Shown here piece after piece: positions 14,863-23,079 of a stretch of DNA of 64,000 nt. A program made the position numbers and the translations under genes. Under the pieces are notes generated by a model, which made no database searches, was not told where the DNA came from, and worked only from the letters and a program-made list of their open reading frames with translations. The stretch is from an uncultured Bacilli bacterium. Lineage in GTDB: Bacteria > Bacillota_I > Bacilli_A > RFN20 > CAG-826. The stretch spans positions 74,727 through 138,726 of the forward strand of contig CAKPJO010000001.1 in assembly GCA_934162685.1 (NCBI GenBank). The letters run 5' to 3'. Numbering within the stretch: the stretch's first letter is position 1; each line of letters opens with the position of its first letter.

Positions 14863-15730
14863 CCTTTCCCGCTCTCCTGAAAGAAATCTTTATAGTTTAT
14901 TATAAAACTAATTAGTGTATTAATTGTTTCCGATTAATTGTTTACAACATAACGGCGTCTGAAGTACGCGCTTCTGCCTGTTCCTATGCTGTTCACTGCG
15001 TCCAACTCTGCGTCAACGTCACATTGTTGCCTAGCACTGTCACGTTATATTCTACTAGGACTTTAGGTTTTTTCTTGAAATGGGTGACCTTAAACCAATA
15101 CCATAACTAATGTGACTCCGCTCTCCTGAGTTTTCCGCTCTCCTGCTACTATAGCGAGGTAGTTGTAAACTAAGTGACTATTGAATCCTTCAACAATCAC
15201 CGTTGTTAATCGGATAATTAACAACTAATAGTTTATACTAGAGCTTAACAAGCTTCCTTGATTGAAGCTTGTTCTAAGCTCTTAGGAAGATAAAAATCTT
15301 CCATACCCTAGAAAACTAATTTAAACTAGAGTTCTCTTAGCCGAGCAAGTGCCTTACTATGTCTTGAATATCTCCTAATGGAGCCCTAGTCCTTTCATCT
15401 AGGGGTTTACTACCGAATTCAGCTATATCTCCATTCCTCAGCCGTTGTGACATGACTTTGTTGTGCCCTCTTACAACAAAGCAAGAATCTTGTGATTCTC
15501 AACGCTGGTGGGAATGTACCAGTTGCTGTTGATTCACGGTTTAAGTAGGCTCAAACCGTACCTATCCTGCCGCCATGCTTCCAAGGTGGGAAGTTTGCAT
15601 TCTGGCCAGTCGGGAATTGCACCCTAACGCAGGTTTTATATTGAGAGTATTGGAATCATTACTGATTCATGCTCCGCGAAGGCTCTAGTGCCTTTCGCTA
15701 AGGAATATTTGCATCACTGCAAATCCACCT
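14863..15730 (-). ncRNA. large ornate non-coding RNA candidate
   Basis: No credible gene lies in this stretch, yet the minus strand is packed with stems. Examples are AATGGAG/CTCCATT, CTTTGTTGT/ACAACAAAG, GGAAGAT/ATCTTCC, GTTGTTAAT/ATTAACAAC, ACGGTTT/AAACCGT, ATTTGCA/TGCAAAT, and a 17-bp near-perfect stem built on AGAGCTT...AACAAGCTTC. Three copies of CAGGAGAGCGG (minus sense; 14869-14879, 15118-15128, 15135-15145) stand out. GC content is well above the flanks. Size and style match phage giant RNAs such as GOLLD or ROOL, but I cannot confirm membership. A hammerhead-like fold follows at its 3' end. Confidence 0.75.
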
Positions 15731-15733
15731 TTT

Positions 15734-15763
15734 ATAAAACACCCTATTGAATAAGGTGTTTTA
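15734..15763 (-). terminator. hairpin after the 56-aa gene, terminator-like
   Basis: TAAAACACC (15734-15742) pairs with GGTGTTTTA (15755-15763). In minus sense it follows the stop of the 15780-15950 gene and is itself followed by UAUAAAAGG, so the U run is short. It may end the small gene's transcript or form the 5' boundary of the large RNA. Confidence 0.45.
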
Positions 15764-15779
15764 CAAAAAGAGGATAGCG

Positions 15780-15950
15780 TTAAGCTATCACCTTTTTTGA
15801 TATTTTGTGAATTTTCACATTTGTGTGACCACAAGATTCCAATTCACGTTTAACTTTCTCAGCTTGAGCTTTGGAAGTCAAAACTTCATAAGAAGTTTGT
15901 TCAACTCCAGTGCCAAAGGTGTTGAAAGTTATGAAATATAAATATTTCAT
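15780..15950 (-). CDS. hypothetical protein, 56 aa
   Basis: Small protein MKYLYFITFNTFG...; its C-terminal half (TSKAQAEKVKRELESCGHTN) is a predicted helix. The ATG at 15950 has an AAGGAGG site 7 nt upstream; the longer frame to 16019 is poorly supported. It lies directly 5' of the large RNA and may be co-transcribed with it. The ~120 nt upstream show no gene and no clear promoter. Confidence 0.5.
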   Translation of the reverse strand: MKYLYFITFNTFGTGVEQTSYEVLTSKAQAEKVKRELESCGHTNVKIHKISKKVIA

Positions 15951-16131
15951 GAACGAATCCTCCTTTCTATATATTTCACTTACACACATATTATTATATG
16001 TATAAGTCGTAATATACATTTTTTAATATATATTACACTTACCATATCTTTATATCCGATCAGTGAGCCAACACGACATAAAAACCCAATATAAAGCGTA
16101 CTTCTGCTTTTTTCATAAAACACCCCCCAAC

Positions 16132-16157
16132 AAAAAAAAAGAGCCCTACCAGGCTCT
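16132..16157 (-). terminator. strong Rho-independent terminator
   Basis: On the minus strand AGAGCC (16157-16152) pairs with GGCTCT (16145-16140) around a 6-nt loop and is followed by an uninterrupted run of nine U. It lies just downstream of the 16175-16690 gene and should end the RNA polymerase operon. Confidence 0.85.
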
Positions 16158-16174
16158 CTCCTTTTCTCTTTTCC

Positions 16175-16690
16175 CTACTCTTCTTCTTCCAAATCAAACG
16201 GTTCTTCACTAACCGCATCTTTAAAAGTATGAAGACGAGGTAACGTCAAATAATTTTTCAAGATATACGCCACATCCTCAGGCTTATACGAAATTGCGAT
16301 AATAACGAAATTGTTAAACGATGGATCATCCTCAATAACGGTATTAAAATAAGTCATCCAAGCTTTAGAATAAGATAAAGGGATATAACCTTTAATATCA
16401 GAAATTGGAATATCAGGTTGAATGCCCCTAAAAGAACACCAGGCCTCAAAATGGTCCTTACGAATTTCGTAAAGGTAGTGAGAAAGGGTGTCAACGATAT
16501 CTTCTACAGAAGAGCAGATACCGATTACTTGTTCGCTGCTAGCATCTGTAATCCAATATAACTCAATGCGAACATTACGTTTGTTTTTAGGAAGTGAATG
16601 AAGACGACGTTTAGAAACTTGATATGGAGCATAGACAATATTATCCTCATCTGGAATAAGAGAACTTTCGATTTTTTTCAATTTTTTCAT
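16175..16690 (-). CDS. hypothetical protein, 171 aa
   Basis: Unrecognised alpha-beta protein with a basic start (KKLKKIESS) and an acidic end (FDLEEEE). It is the last gene before the terminator at 16132-16157. The 146 nt upstream contain the direct repeat TCGGCTAA (minus sense) twice and AT-rich sequence but no convincing promoter. Codon use here, and on to 20.9 kb, is less extremely AT-rich than in the small genes to the left. Confidence 0.55.
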   Translation of the reverse strand: MKKLKKIESSLIPDEDNIVYAPYQVSKRRLHSLPKNKRNVRIELYWITDASSEQVIGICSSVEDIVDTLSHYLYEIRKDHFEAWCSFRGIQPDIPISDIKGYIPLSYSKAWMTYFNTVIEDDPSFNNFVIIAISYKPEDVAYILKNYLTLPRLHTFKDAVSEEPFDLEEEE

Positions 16691-16836
16691 TTTTAAAATC
16701 TCCTTTTTTTATTATATAAATAATAATACATATATATAATCACTCTAGAATCAATTTTAGCCGATTTTTTTGAAGTTAAATCTAATAAATTAGGAAGTGA
16801 ACTTAAAACTTTAATAAAATATACCTTAGCCGACGA

Positions 16837-17529
16837 TTAAAGTGTAATTTCTGTTTGAACGAATGAAGAAAGGACGGCGGGGTTACAATCACCGATAATA
16901 ATATTTTCGGAAGGGACGATAAGATGTCCTTCGTGCCAAGGAAGGCGGAAACAAGCGATGGGGTTATTTGAACCAACGACTTGGAAATCTAAGTGATAGG
17001 TATCGTGAAGTGTTTTAACTAAGCTTTCTTGAACGGAAGGTTTTTTTGTATCAAGCCCTGCTATGTAAAAGATGAACTTGCGGTCATACTTAATCCAATG
17101 TGAATGATGTGGATTCATCGCGGCATAGACGGCGAAAGCGGTAAGAAGACGTCGAATGTCTGGAGAGGTTTCGTGGTGCTCATAAAATGTGTTGTTTAGG
17201 TTTTTAATGTCGATAGGATTAATAAGAAGAACGCGTGAACGCGACTCTGCTACTTCGGCGCGTTGAAAGGCGGGGAAATAGAGAGTGGCGATACGTGAAG
17301 CCGCTTGACGTGAAAAACCCAACGAGGAGGATAGGGCATCTTGAATTGCAAAGAGCGACTCTGAGGGAGATACGGAACCTCCTTTGCTTTTATAAATGTC
17401 ATAGAGGAAGCGCCAGGTGTAGGGCTCAAGAGGTCCTACGAAAGTGACGCTTTCTTGTTTTTGGGATGGTGTGTTGTTTATATTTGTGCTGTTATTATTA
17501 TTGTTAGTACTATTATTATCTGTTGTCAT
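16837..17529 (-). CDS. hypothetical protein in the RNA polymerase operon, 230 aa
   Basis: The first 20 residues are an Asn/Ser/Thr-rich linker (NNSTNNNNNSTNINN), followed by a globular domain with the helical stretch 'GFSRQAASRIATLYFPAF', which could be a DNA-binding helix-turn-helix but is not diagnostic. The ATG at 17529 overlaps the end of the polymerase gene by 14 nt and has an AAGGAGG site. The coupling suggests that it works with the polymerase, for example as a specificity or accessory factor; this is inference. Confidence 0.55.
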   Translation of the reverse strand: MTTDNNSTNNNNNSTNINNTPSQKQESVTFVGPLEPYTWRFLYDIYKSKGGSVSPSESLFAIQDALSSSLGFSRQAASRIATLYFPAFQRAEVAESRSRVLLINPIDIKNLNNTFYEHHETSPDIRRLLTAFAVYAAMNPHHSHWIKYDRKFIFYIAGLDTKKPSVQESLVKTLHDTYHLDFQVVGSNNPIACFRLPWHEGHLIVPSENIIIGDCNPAVLSSFVQTEITL

Positions 17530-18811
17530 TTTGAAAAGAACCTCCTTGTTTAAATTCATTATTAATAACATTATTAATAACATTATTAATATCTTGTTCT
17601 ATGGCATCGTGAGGGGCAAGATAGTCATCATCATAACCGAAGAGGCCATTAAGCATACGTTGAATGGAAATCTCAAGTTGAGGAGTGACTTTTTTAAGGG
17701 AATATTTGACACCAAGATATTCGGTGCCGTTTGGATCTCTTATCGGGCAATAGGAATCGCCGTATGGAATAAGAGAAACAATTTGGTCTTCTAAGACGTC
17801 CCAAGCGAATGCCCAATTAAATGTTGAATAAAGAGGTGCTAAACGAGAGCAATAGAAGAGGAATTCATCACCAGACATGTTATGATCAACGAGTTGATTT
17901 TGAAGGTCGCCGATAAGTGATTCTATGAGAGAAGAGCGAAGCTCGGAATAGGTGTCTGGGGAGAGGTCGGAGAATTGAGAAGAAGAGAGGGACTCAAGAT
18001 GTTTGATTTGTTTACGGGCAATATAAATTTTATAAAGCGAACGTACGAAGTCTAATTTTTCTTGGGAGAAGAGGGGGGCGTAATGCGCTTCGAAAGTTGG
18101 AAGCATTGATACGTTTTTCTTCTTAGCGTCGCCATTTTTGGCAAACTTGATGTCGAAATCAACATTCTCGAATTCGCGACATAATTTATTCATTGTACAA
18201 TTTGAGGTGATAAGGGGCGAATACTTTTGATATTTACGCACAAGATTTGTTTCTTCTGGAGTTTTGTTTTCTTTACGAAGCAGTTTCTTAAACTTAATGC
18301 CGAACATATCGCGACTTACCTCGTTATAGGCGGACTCAAACTGTTTAAAGCGTTGATTAAGCTCTGGATAGAGATAGCGGAAGAAGTAAGGTTTTTTAGA
18401 AATAACCATGGCATTATGTTTAAACTTTGCGAGGCGTTCTTCTGGAGTATCATCTTCTGTTATTTGTTCAAAATGTTTCCAAGAATGAGGGAGAGACGGT
18501 TTGTCGGCTCCTTTAATACGGTCAATTTCTTGACCAACGATTTCACGTAAGAGCTTAATACGTGTCATAATTTCGTTATATTGATCTTGTTGTGCTGGAT
18601 TATCGAAGATTGCTGCCATTGCATAGAAAATAGTGGCGCAATTCGAGAAGCCTCCAACGCCTGTTCCGAAACCTTTGGAAACGGTTTTAGTTATGTTTGC
18701 GACCGTCATTTTTTGGACGGGGGCAATGCCTTTTTCGTATGTTATAATATTTTGTTCTTTATGAGATCCTTTTAAGAAGTAAGGGTTGTCTGTGGATAGG
18801 ACTATATCTCC
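17516..18811 (-). CDS. two-barrel RNA polymerase, exon 2 (residues 557-987)
   Basis: Read directly after the intron this exon starts GDIVLSTDNPYFLKG and continues in frame through the ATG at 18709 to the TAA at 17516. Joined to exon 1 it restores the RNA polymerase metal-binding motif DADYDGD. The whole spliced protein would be 987 residues. Downstream it is helical and ends with a low-complexity NNVINNVINN stretch. Annotating it as an independent gene starting at 18709 would lose the third catalytic aspartate and the following conserved residues; no ribosome binding site precedes that ATG. Confidence 0.85.
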   Translation of the reverse strand, partial: GDIVLSTDNPYFLKGSHKEQNIITYEKGIAPVQKMTVANITKTVSKGFGTGVGGFSNCATIFYAMAAIFDNPAQQDQYNEIMTRIKLLREIVGQEIDRIKGADKPSLPHSWKHFEQITEDDTPEERLAKFKHNAMVISKKPYFFRYLYPELNQRFKQFESAYNEVSRDMFGIKFKKLLRKENKTPEETNLVRKYQKYSPLITSNCTMNKLCREFENVDFDIKFAKNGDAKKKNVSMLPTFEAHYAPLFSQEKLDFVRSLYKIYIARKQIKHLESLSSSQFSDLSPDTYSELRSSLIESLIGDLQNQLVDHNMSGDEFLFYCSRLAPLYSTFNWAFAWDVLEDQIVSLIPYGDSYCPIRDPNGTEYLGVKYSLKKVTPQLEISIQRMLNGLFGYDDDYLAPHDAIEQDINNVINNVINNEFKQGGSFQNDNR

Positions 18812-19221
18812 CGATGATACCCTCGGTTTCCCGATATTTATAGGAGAAGGGGACTAGACTATATCTTAGCTAATTAATAACTGTTTGGGGGTCATTAATC
18901 AGATGTTGGCACTTCGATTTAATGGATTTTATAATCAAGCTAATATCACCTGATAGCCAACCTTGTTTAAGGGCTCTACTCTACTCATTTATTTTTAACA
19001 GATTTTCTCTATTAATATACTTTCGATAGTCGTTTGAGTTTTTAAACCTTTTATGTAATTTGATTTAACTTACCACAGGATTGTCGTCTCCTTTACGAGT
19101 TACGAGTTCCCTGTTAGCAATGCTATTATTCGCCATTATCCTGCGAAACACTTCACGTTAGCATTACACCCAGATTTACTAATCTGGTTCACCAACTTTT
19201 ACTATGACTAGTAATATGTCA
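18812..19221 (-). ncRNA. group I intron in the RNA polymerase gene, 410 nt
   Basis: The 5' splice site follows the U of exon codon GAU. P1 is visible as an exact 8-bp pairing of exon ACUAUGAU with intron GUCAUAGU, including the required U-G pair at the splice site. The intron ends with G (18812). The P7 strands GACUA (about 19027-19031) and UAGUC (about 18857-18861, within AAGAUAUAGUC) match the R and S elements. Several other hairpins fill the centre. There is no open reading frame inside, so it carries no homing endonuclease. Splicing is needed to make an active polymerase. Confidence 0.9.
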
Positions 19222-20889
19222 ATCATAGTCAGCATCGCTTAAGCGAGCTGTAGCAGCATCATATGTGCTGAATACTATTCCAGAATATAGGTGGCTTAAC
19301 CACCGCTTCGCCTCGTCAGAGTTTAATACGTCTGATGGGTCATGTTCGTGCATATCAATTTGAGGACTTCGACAGAGATCAACTCTCGGTACATTCCTAT
19401 CGCTCCAGAATTTAGAATATATTTGATCTCTTCCAACTACCCCTATTGGCTCTAAACCTAGTGCAGATTGACATTGGGCAACAGGATCTGACAACATAAA
19501 CTGATAATTTCCATGAACCCAGATTTTGCCTATTTTGGCGCGATTAATGGTTTCAGTGATATTTTTATAAATCTTATGTTGAATATAACTATCTTTAAGG
19601 AAGTTGTTGTTTTTAACCAATGCTTTCATATAATTTGTTTGAGCAGTTCCATAAAGAGTATTAAACATAGAGTCTTCGTTTTTGGGCCCAAATGTAAATA
19701 GAAGTGTTGAAAGAGTCTCACCTGTACAAATTTGTTGTATCCAATCTACAGTCGGTTTAATAAGACTCTTAATGTCATCATTCGATAAAGTTAATGATTG
19801 AATGTATTGATAGTTTGCAAGAATATATTCTTCATCTTGTTTCTTTGGATAACGGGCAACTCCCCAAGGAATATCGCCTTTTTCAGCATAAGATAAATAT
19901 TCTTGCCAGCTGTTATAATATTTATGAGTTTTGAATTGCGATTCTGAGAGAAGAACATCTATTTCGTCTATGTTATATTCTTTCCCCCATTTGTCACGAA
20001 TTGTTGAAATTCCATGCTCGTGAGCGTATCCTCTAAAATCGAATGATACAACATTTCCCTTTACGAAAGCTGAACGCGCAACGAATGAACAAGGGGTATA
20101 TGATAAATCCATATCTTCCGCCCAGAGAGCTGCGAATGTTGGATCAATTAATCCTTGCCCATCTGCACAGTTAAGGTCTAAATCCATTATGCGTTTTTCA
20201 ATAATAGATTCACCTTGTTCGTTTTTACAAATGAAATCAACAGGTTCATCTTTAAGAGTTCTGTGAAAGTCTTTAATAACACATACTCTTGGTGTTCTAA
20301 CCCACAAAACAGAAGAGAAGGATAAAGCGAAGTATGCGGTATATTTAGCTAATACAAATTCTGTTGTTTTTTTATCCAGCCCGCAGTTTAACGTTTCGAC
20401 CACTTGTTTGCGATATTTTGTATTGATGAATGTTGCGGTGTTTCGTCTAATTTGACCCGACCCGCTGCATAAATATGAATAGTGAACTCCGTTACACACA
20501 AATCCTTTTGTTCTTATTGCGTGGAAGTCGCTTTTCTTTTTATCAATACAGATATTGATGATGTCTTTCACAAATAGAAGTTTCGTGATGTGATGATTTA
20601 ATACATTGGCTTCTTTATAAGCACCTTGTTTTTTGTAGTAGTGCATTTTGTCTCTAAAGCGTGCGATGTAATTAAATATTTCTCTATGATCTCGATAATC
20701 ATTATGCATATGTCGAAGTTGTCTGAATACCATATTGTCTCCAATAGAAACAATGTTAGCATCTTTCATACCTTGTGACATTGTATAATTAATTTCATAG
20801 AACCCTGATTCTTTATTGTAGTTATCCGAGTTCACAACCATAGAGGCTGGTAATTTGAATATTTGATATAAGTTTTGTATTACTGGCAT
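19222..20889 (-). CDS. two-barrel RNA polymerase (YonO/RdRP-like), exon 1 (residues 1-556)
   Basis: Two motifs identify a double-psi beta-barrel polymerase: 'DGQGLIDPTFA' followed by 'SFVARSAFVKGNV', matching the first-barrel lysine region of cellular RdRP/YonO-type enzymes, and the start of the catalytic DxDxD motif 'SDADYD' at residues 551-556. The frame then meets a TGA that belongs to a group I intron. Enzymes of this type transcribe DNA as single polypeptides in SPbeta-like and crAss-like phages. A TTGACA-N16-TATACT promoter lies upstream (20983-21010), and a GGGGAGG site precedes the ATG. It is probably responsible for phage late or early transcription. Confidence 0.85.
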
Positions 20890-20982
20890 TACCTTTTGCC
20901 TCCCCTTTCTGTACTCTTAATAGAGTGTTATGTTTTTTTATAATCTTGATGTTAATAATAGTAGTCAAGATTCACAAATCAT

Positions 20983-21010
20983 AGTATACCTAATTTATTC
21001 CGATTGTCAA
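20983..21010 (-). promoter_or_regulatory. sigma-A type promoter for the RNA polymerase operon
   Basis: Minus strand TTGACA (21010-21005) and TATACT (20988-20983) are 16 nt apart. The -35 is perfect, and it overlaps the end of the 21013-21420 gene. A predicted start near 20976 leaves an untranslated leader of roughly 85 nt. It is the only clear host-type promoter for the polymerase operon, implying that the polymerase is made early by the host enzyme. Confidence 0.8.
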
Positions 21011-21012
21011 GA

Positions 21013-21420
21013 CTAAAAAGGTGATTTTAAGAAAAATTCATCTTCGTCATAATCGTTGTTAGAATCGTCATTGTATAATCTAAAATTACTAACGATGAAA
21101 TCTAATACATCAATAGCTTCGTTTAAGTCAGGAACATAATAGCAAATGTTCTCTTTTGCAATCATATCAACCTCTTTTAATTCATCATTTGTGAGTTCTG
21201 TATTATTGTTTCCTAATGCTTCAACAAAAATGATAATGTTTTTTGAAGGTTTATTAATTGAAGATACACATTTGTTAATGCTCTTAATTGTAGGAAAGCA
21301 TATTGAAATATTAACAGTGTCTTTTTCTATTTCTGACGAATATGCTTTTAATAGAATCTTTGTAAGTTTTTCGAATTGTTCTTTTGTTTGTGGAATATCT
21401 TTCCATGGAATTGTTTTCAT
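21013..21420 (-). CDS. hypothetical protein, 135 aa
   Basis: Unrecognised. Residues 20-90 look like an alpha-beta domain (NISICFPTIKSINKCVSS...NIIIFVEALG); the C-terminus is acidic (DDSNNDYDEDEFF). It is the first minus-strand gene after the divergent region. The ribosome binding site is AAGGAG. The upstream leader contains the TTTTAC tandem repeats. Confidence 0.55.
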   Translation of the reverse strand: MKTIPWKDIPQTKEQFEKLTKILLKAYSSEIEKDTVNISICFPTIKSINKCVSSINKPSKNIIIFVEALGNNNTELTNDELKEVDMIAKENICYYVPDLNEAIDVLDFIVSNFRLYNDDSNNDYDEDEFFLKSPF

Positions 21421-21474
21421 ATTTGATAATCTCCTTGTGTAATACTTTTAAAGTGTTTTCTTTTGTAATGTGTT

Positions 21475-21498
21475 TTTTACTTTTACTTTTACTTTTAC
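21475..21498. repeat. tandem hexamer TTTTAC x4
   Basis: Four perfect consecutive copies of TTTTAC, with a fifth degenerate unit, lie in the leader of the 21013-21420 gene (GTAAAA repeats in the minus sense). Such short tandem repeats occur in replication-origin iterons and in leaders; no further evidence decides. Confidence 0.6.
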
Positions 21499-21591
21499 TT
21501 TTGTTTCTTAATTAGTTAGAGAAGTAAAGACGAGGTATGTAATAAAGATGAGGCAGTCTTTATTTTTTTACTTTCTAACTTGTACACTAAT

Positions 21592-21620
21592 AGTATATGC
21601 TAAATAAATAAAAACAACAA
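21592..21620 (-). promoter_or_regulatory. possible promoter for the leftward gene at 21420
   Basis: Minus strand TTGTTG (21620-21615), 17-nt spacer and TATACT (21597-21592). The -35 has only three consensus bases, so this is a weak call based on position in the divergent gap. Confidence 0.35.
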
Positions 21621-21692
21621 GTTTTTTTTAAAAGAAAAGTAACAAAAGAAAATAATAAGGATATATATTTAATAATTTTATATTATGTTAAC

Positions 21693-21715
21693 GGAATATA
21701 CCAGAGGTATATTCC
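21693..21715. promoter_or_regulatory. perfect 10-bp inverted repeat, candidate operator
   Basis: GGAATATACC and GGTATATTCC flank AGA. The dyad symmetry in the divergent control region is typical of a dimeric regulator's operator; it is not followed by a T run, so a terminator is less likely. Confidence 0.55.
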
Positions 21716-22157
21716 TAATCTTTTTATCTTTATCTGTATCTTTTTTTATTACATAAAAAAATCTACAGTATTAATGTATATTATTTCTTTTTTTTATTTT
21801 CTTTGTTTTCACTTTCTCTTTGTATATATTTATATATATTTCTCTTTAACTTTTATTTCTTTTGTTTTTATACTCTTTGTTTATAATACTTTGTGTATAT
21901 ATATTCTAGTATTATAATATTTAAAGTTATAATAAAAGTTTATATATACTAAGTTTTATAATAAAAAAAGAATAATACAAAGAGTATATATATAGTTAGG
22001 TATTTTATATTTGCGAAGCAAATAAAAATAAATACGGGAGCGCGGGCGTATATGCATGTGTAATATAAAATCAAGGAAAACATATGTGTAAAAAATTTAA
22101 AGAAAAATCTTATTGTTTTTAAAAACTTTGCATATAATATATACAGTAGGTGATATA

Positions 22158-22976
22158 ATGATATTTAATTGGAAAGAACATTGTCAAAAAGTTTTAAAAG
22201 ATAAAGCATATGGAACATCTGATAGATGGGAAAGAAAAGAAGAGTATAAACAACAAATTGCATTATGCTGTTATCTACACAAAGAACTTAAATTAAACAA
22301 AGTAAACACTTATAAAAAATGGATGAGCATTCCTAATAAGTTTAGCACTATGATTATGAATAGTGAATTAAGTGATAGAACCAAAGAATTAGAACTAAAA
22401 GAATATTTTGATAAAGTTTATGAAAAGTCTTTGAAATTTAAAATGAGAGACATTAATAAGCAATTAGAAATTTATCAAGAAGAAATAGATGCTATTAACA
22501 AACTTGAAGCAGATGAAACGTTTAGAAAATATATTTATATGCTTCTAGGAGTTTGCAAGTTCTATAACGCATATTACGGAAAGTGTTACTTAGATCATAA
22601 GTTAAGAGGTTATGCTTATGAATGTGTAAGTAACGGAAAGAAATATGGTGATTATGTTCAAACACTTGTTAACACAAATAGAAAATGTGGGCCAGTTATT
22701 ATTTCTGCTAGAACTAAGATGAGAAACATTTCTAGTTTAAGTATATTAAAGACATTTGGAACTGTGACAAGAACATTCGTTACTCCTAATGATTTAATCA
22801 AATGGATTGATAAAGATATTCTAATAAGAAAAGCAATATGTCCTATATGTGGTCAAGAATATGAGGTTAATTCAAAGACTAAAAGAGATTGTTGTTTAGA
22901 TTGTTGGAAAATAAAAGAGAAATTAAGAATTAAAGAATCTGTTGCTAGAAGTCGCAAGAAAAAAGAAGATGTGTAA
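22158..22976 (+). CDS. hypothetical protein with C-terminal zinc ribbon, 272 aa
   Basis: The first rightward gene. The body is helical and lysine-rich, with no enzyme motif. The last 45 residues carry CPIC and CCLDC, a likely zinc ribbon, then a basic helix ending SRKKKED. The start at 22158 has an AGGTGAT site; the ATG at 22113 is upstream of the promoter-like TATAAT box and is rejected. It could be a DNA-binding regulator. Its stop overlaps the 40-bp repeated box. Confidence 0.6.
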   Translation: MIFNWKEHCQKVLKDKAYGTSDRWERKEEYKQQIALCCYLHKELKLNKVNTYKKWMSIPNKFSTMIMNSELSDRTKELELKEYFDKVYEKSLKFKMRDINKQLEIYQEEIDAINKLEADETFRKYIYMLLGVCKFYNAYYGKCYLDHKLRGYAYECVSNGKKYGDYVQTLVNTNRKCGPVIISARTKMRNISSLSILKTFGTVTRTFVTPNDLIKWIDKDILIRKAICPICGQEYEVNSKTKRDCCLDCWKIKEKLRIKESVARSRKKKEDV

Positions 22977-23011
22977 CGGGGAATATCCGTAAAAGTATAT
23001 ATGGAAAGAGA
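22972..23011 (+). promoter_or_regulatory. 40-bp repeated box, copy 1 (candidate phage late promoter)
   Basis: Identical over 40 bp to 29866-29905. It contains ACGG-GGAATAT-CCGT, a short dyad, then TAAAAGTATATATGGAAAGAGA. Each copy is followed by a different sequence that still folds as an AT-rich hairpin, and then by a ribosome binding site and a late gene. It lacks a host -35/-10 pair, so recognition by the phage polymerase encoded at 17516-20889 is a reasonable hypothesis. Confidence 0.65.
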
Positions 23012-23015
23012 AGAG

Positions 23016-23037
23016 AAATAAAAGACGAGTTTTATTT
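23016..23037 (+). repeat. AATAAAA...TTTTATT leader hairpin, copy A
   Basis: AAATAAAA and TTTTATTT pair around GACGAG, enclosed by GAG/CTC pairs. Similar hairpins lie at 32343-32362, 48637-48656 and 58886-58903, each in the leader of a late gene or element. Confidence 0.5.
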
Positions 23038-23079
23038 AATTCTCTGGTTGCTAAAATAGCAGAAAAGGAGACCTACCGA

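Larger units (their letters stand above)
21421..22157. other. AT-rich divergent intergenic region, possible origin or control region
   Basis: About 740 bp without a gene separates the leftward and rightward halves. It is extremely AT-rich with long T and A runs. It holds the TTTTAC tandem repeat, a hairpin TAAAGAC/GTCTTTA followed by a T run (21525-21570), a perfect inverted repeat (21693-21715) and a small GC-rich island (GGGAGCGCGGGCG, about 22036-22048). A TATAAT at 22133-22138 lies 20 nt before the first rightward gene. It is consistent with a bidirectional promoter and/or replication origin, but nothing here is diagnostic. Confidence 0.5.

Noticed and set aside
15400..15460. tRNA-like 5' half in the minus strand of the large RNA (GGAGATATAGC...)
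   Set aside because: No T arm or matching acceptor strand follows; the bases pair instead in a longer AATGGAG/CTCCATT helix.
18709..18709. ATG at 18709 as the start of an independent 397-aa gene
   Set aside because: The frame is open and conserved upstream to 18811 (GDIVLSTDN...), directly completing the polymerase motif, and no ribosome binding site precedes the ATG.
21421..22157. CRISPR array in the repeat-rich divergent region
   Set aside because: The only tandem repeats are 6 bp long; there are no repeat-spacer units.
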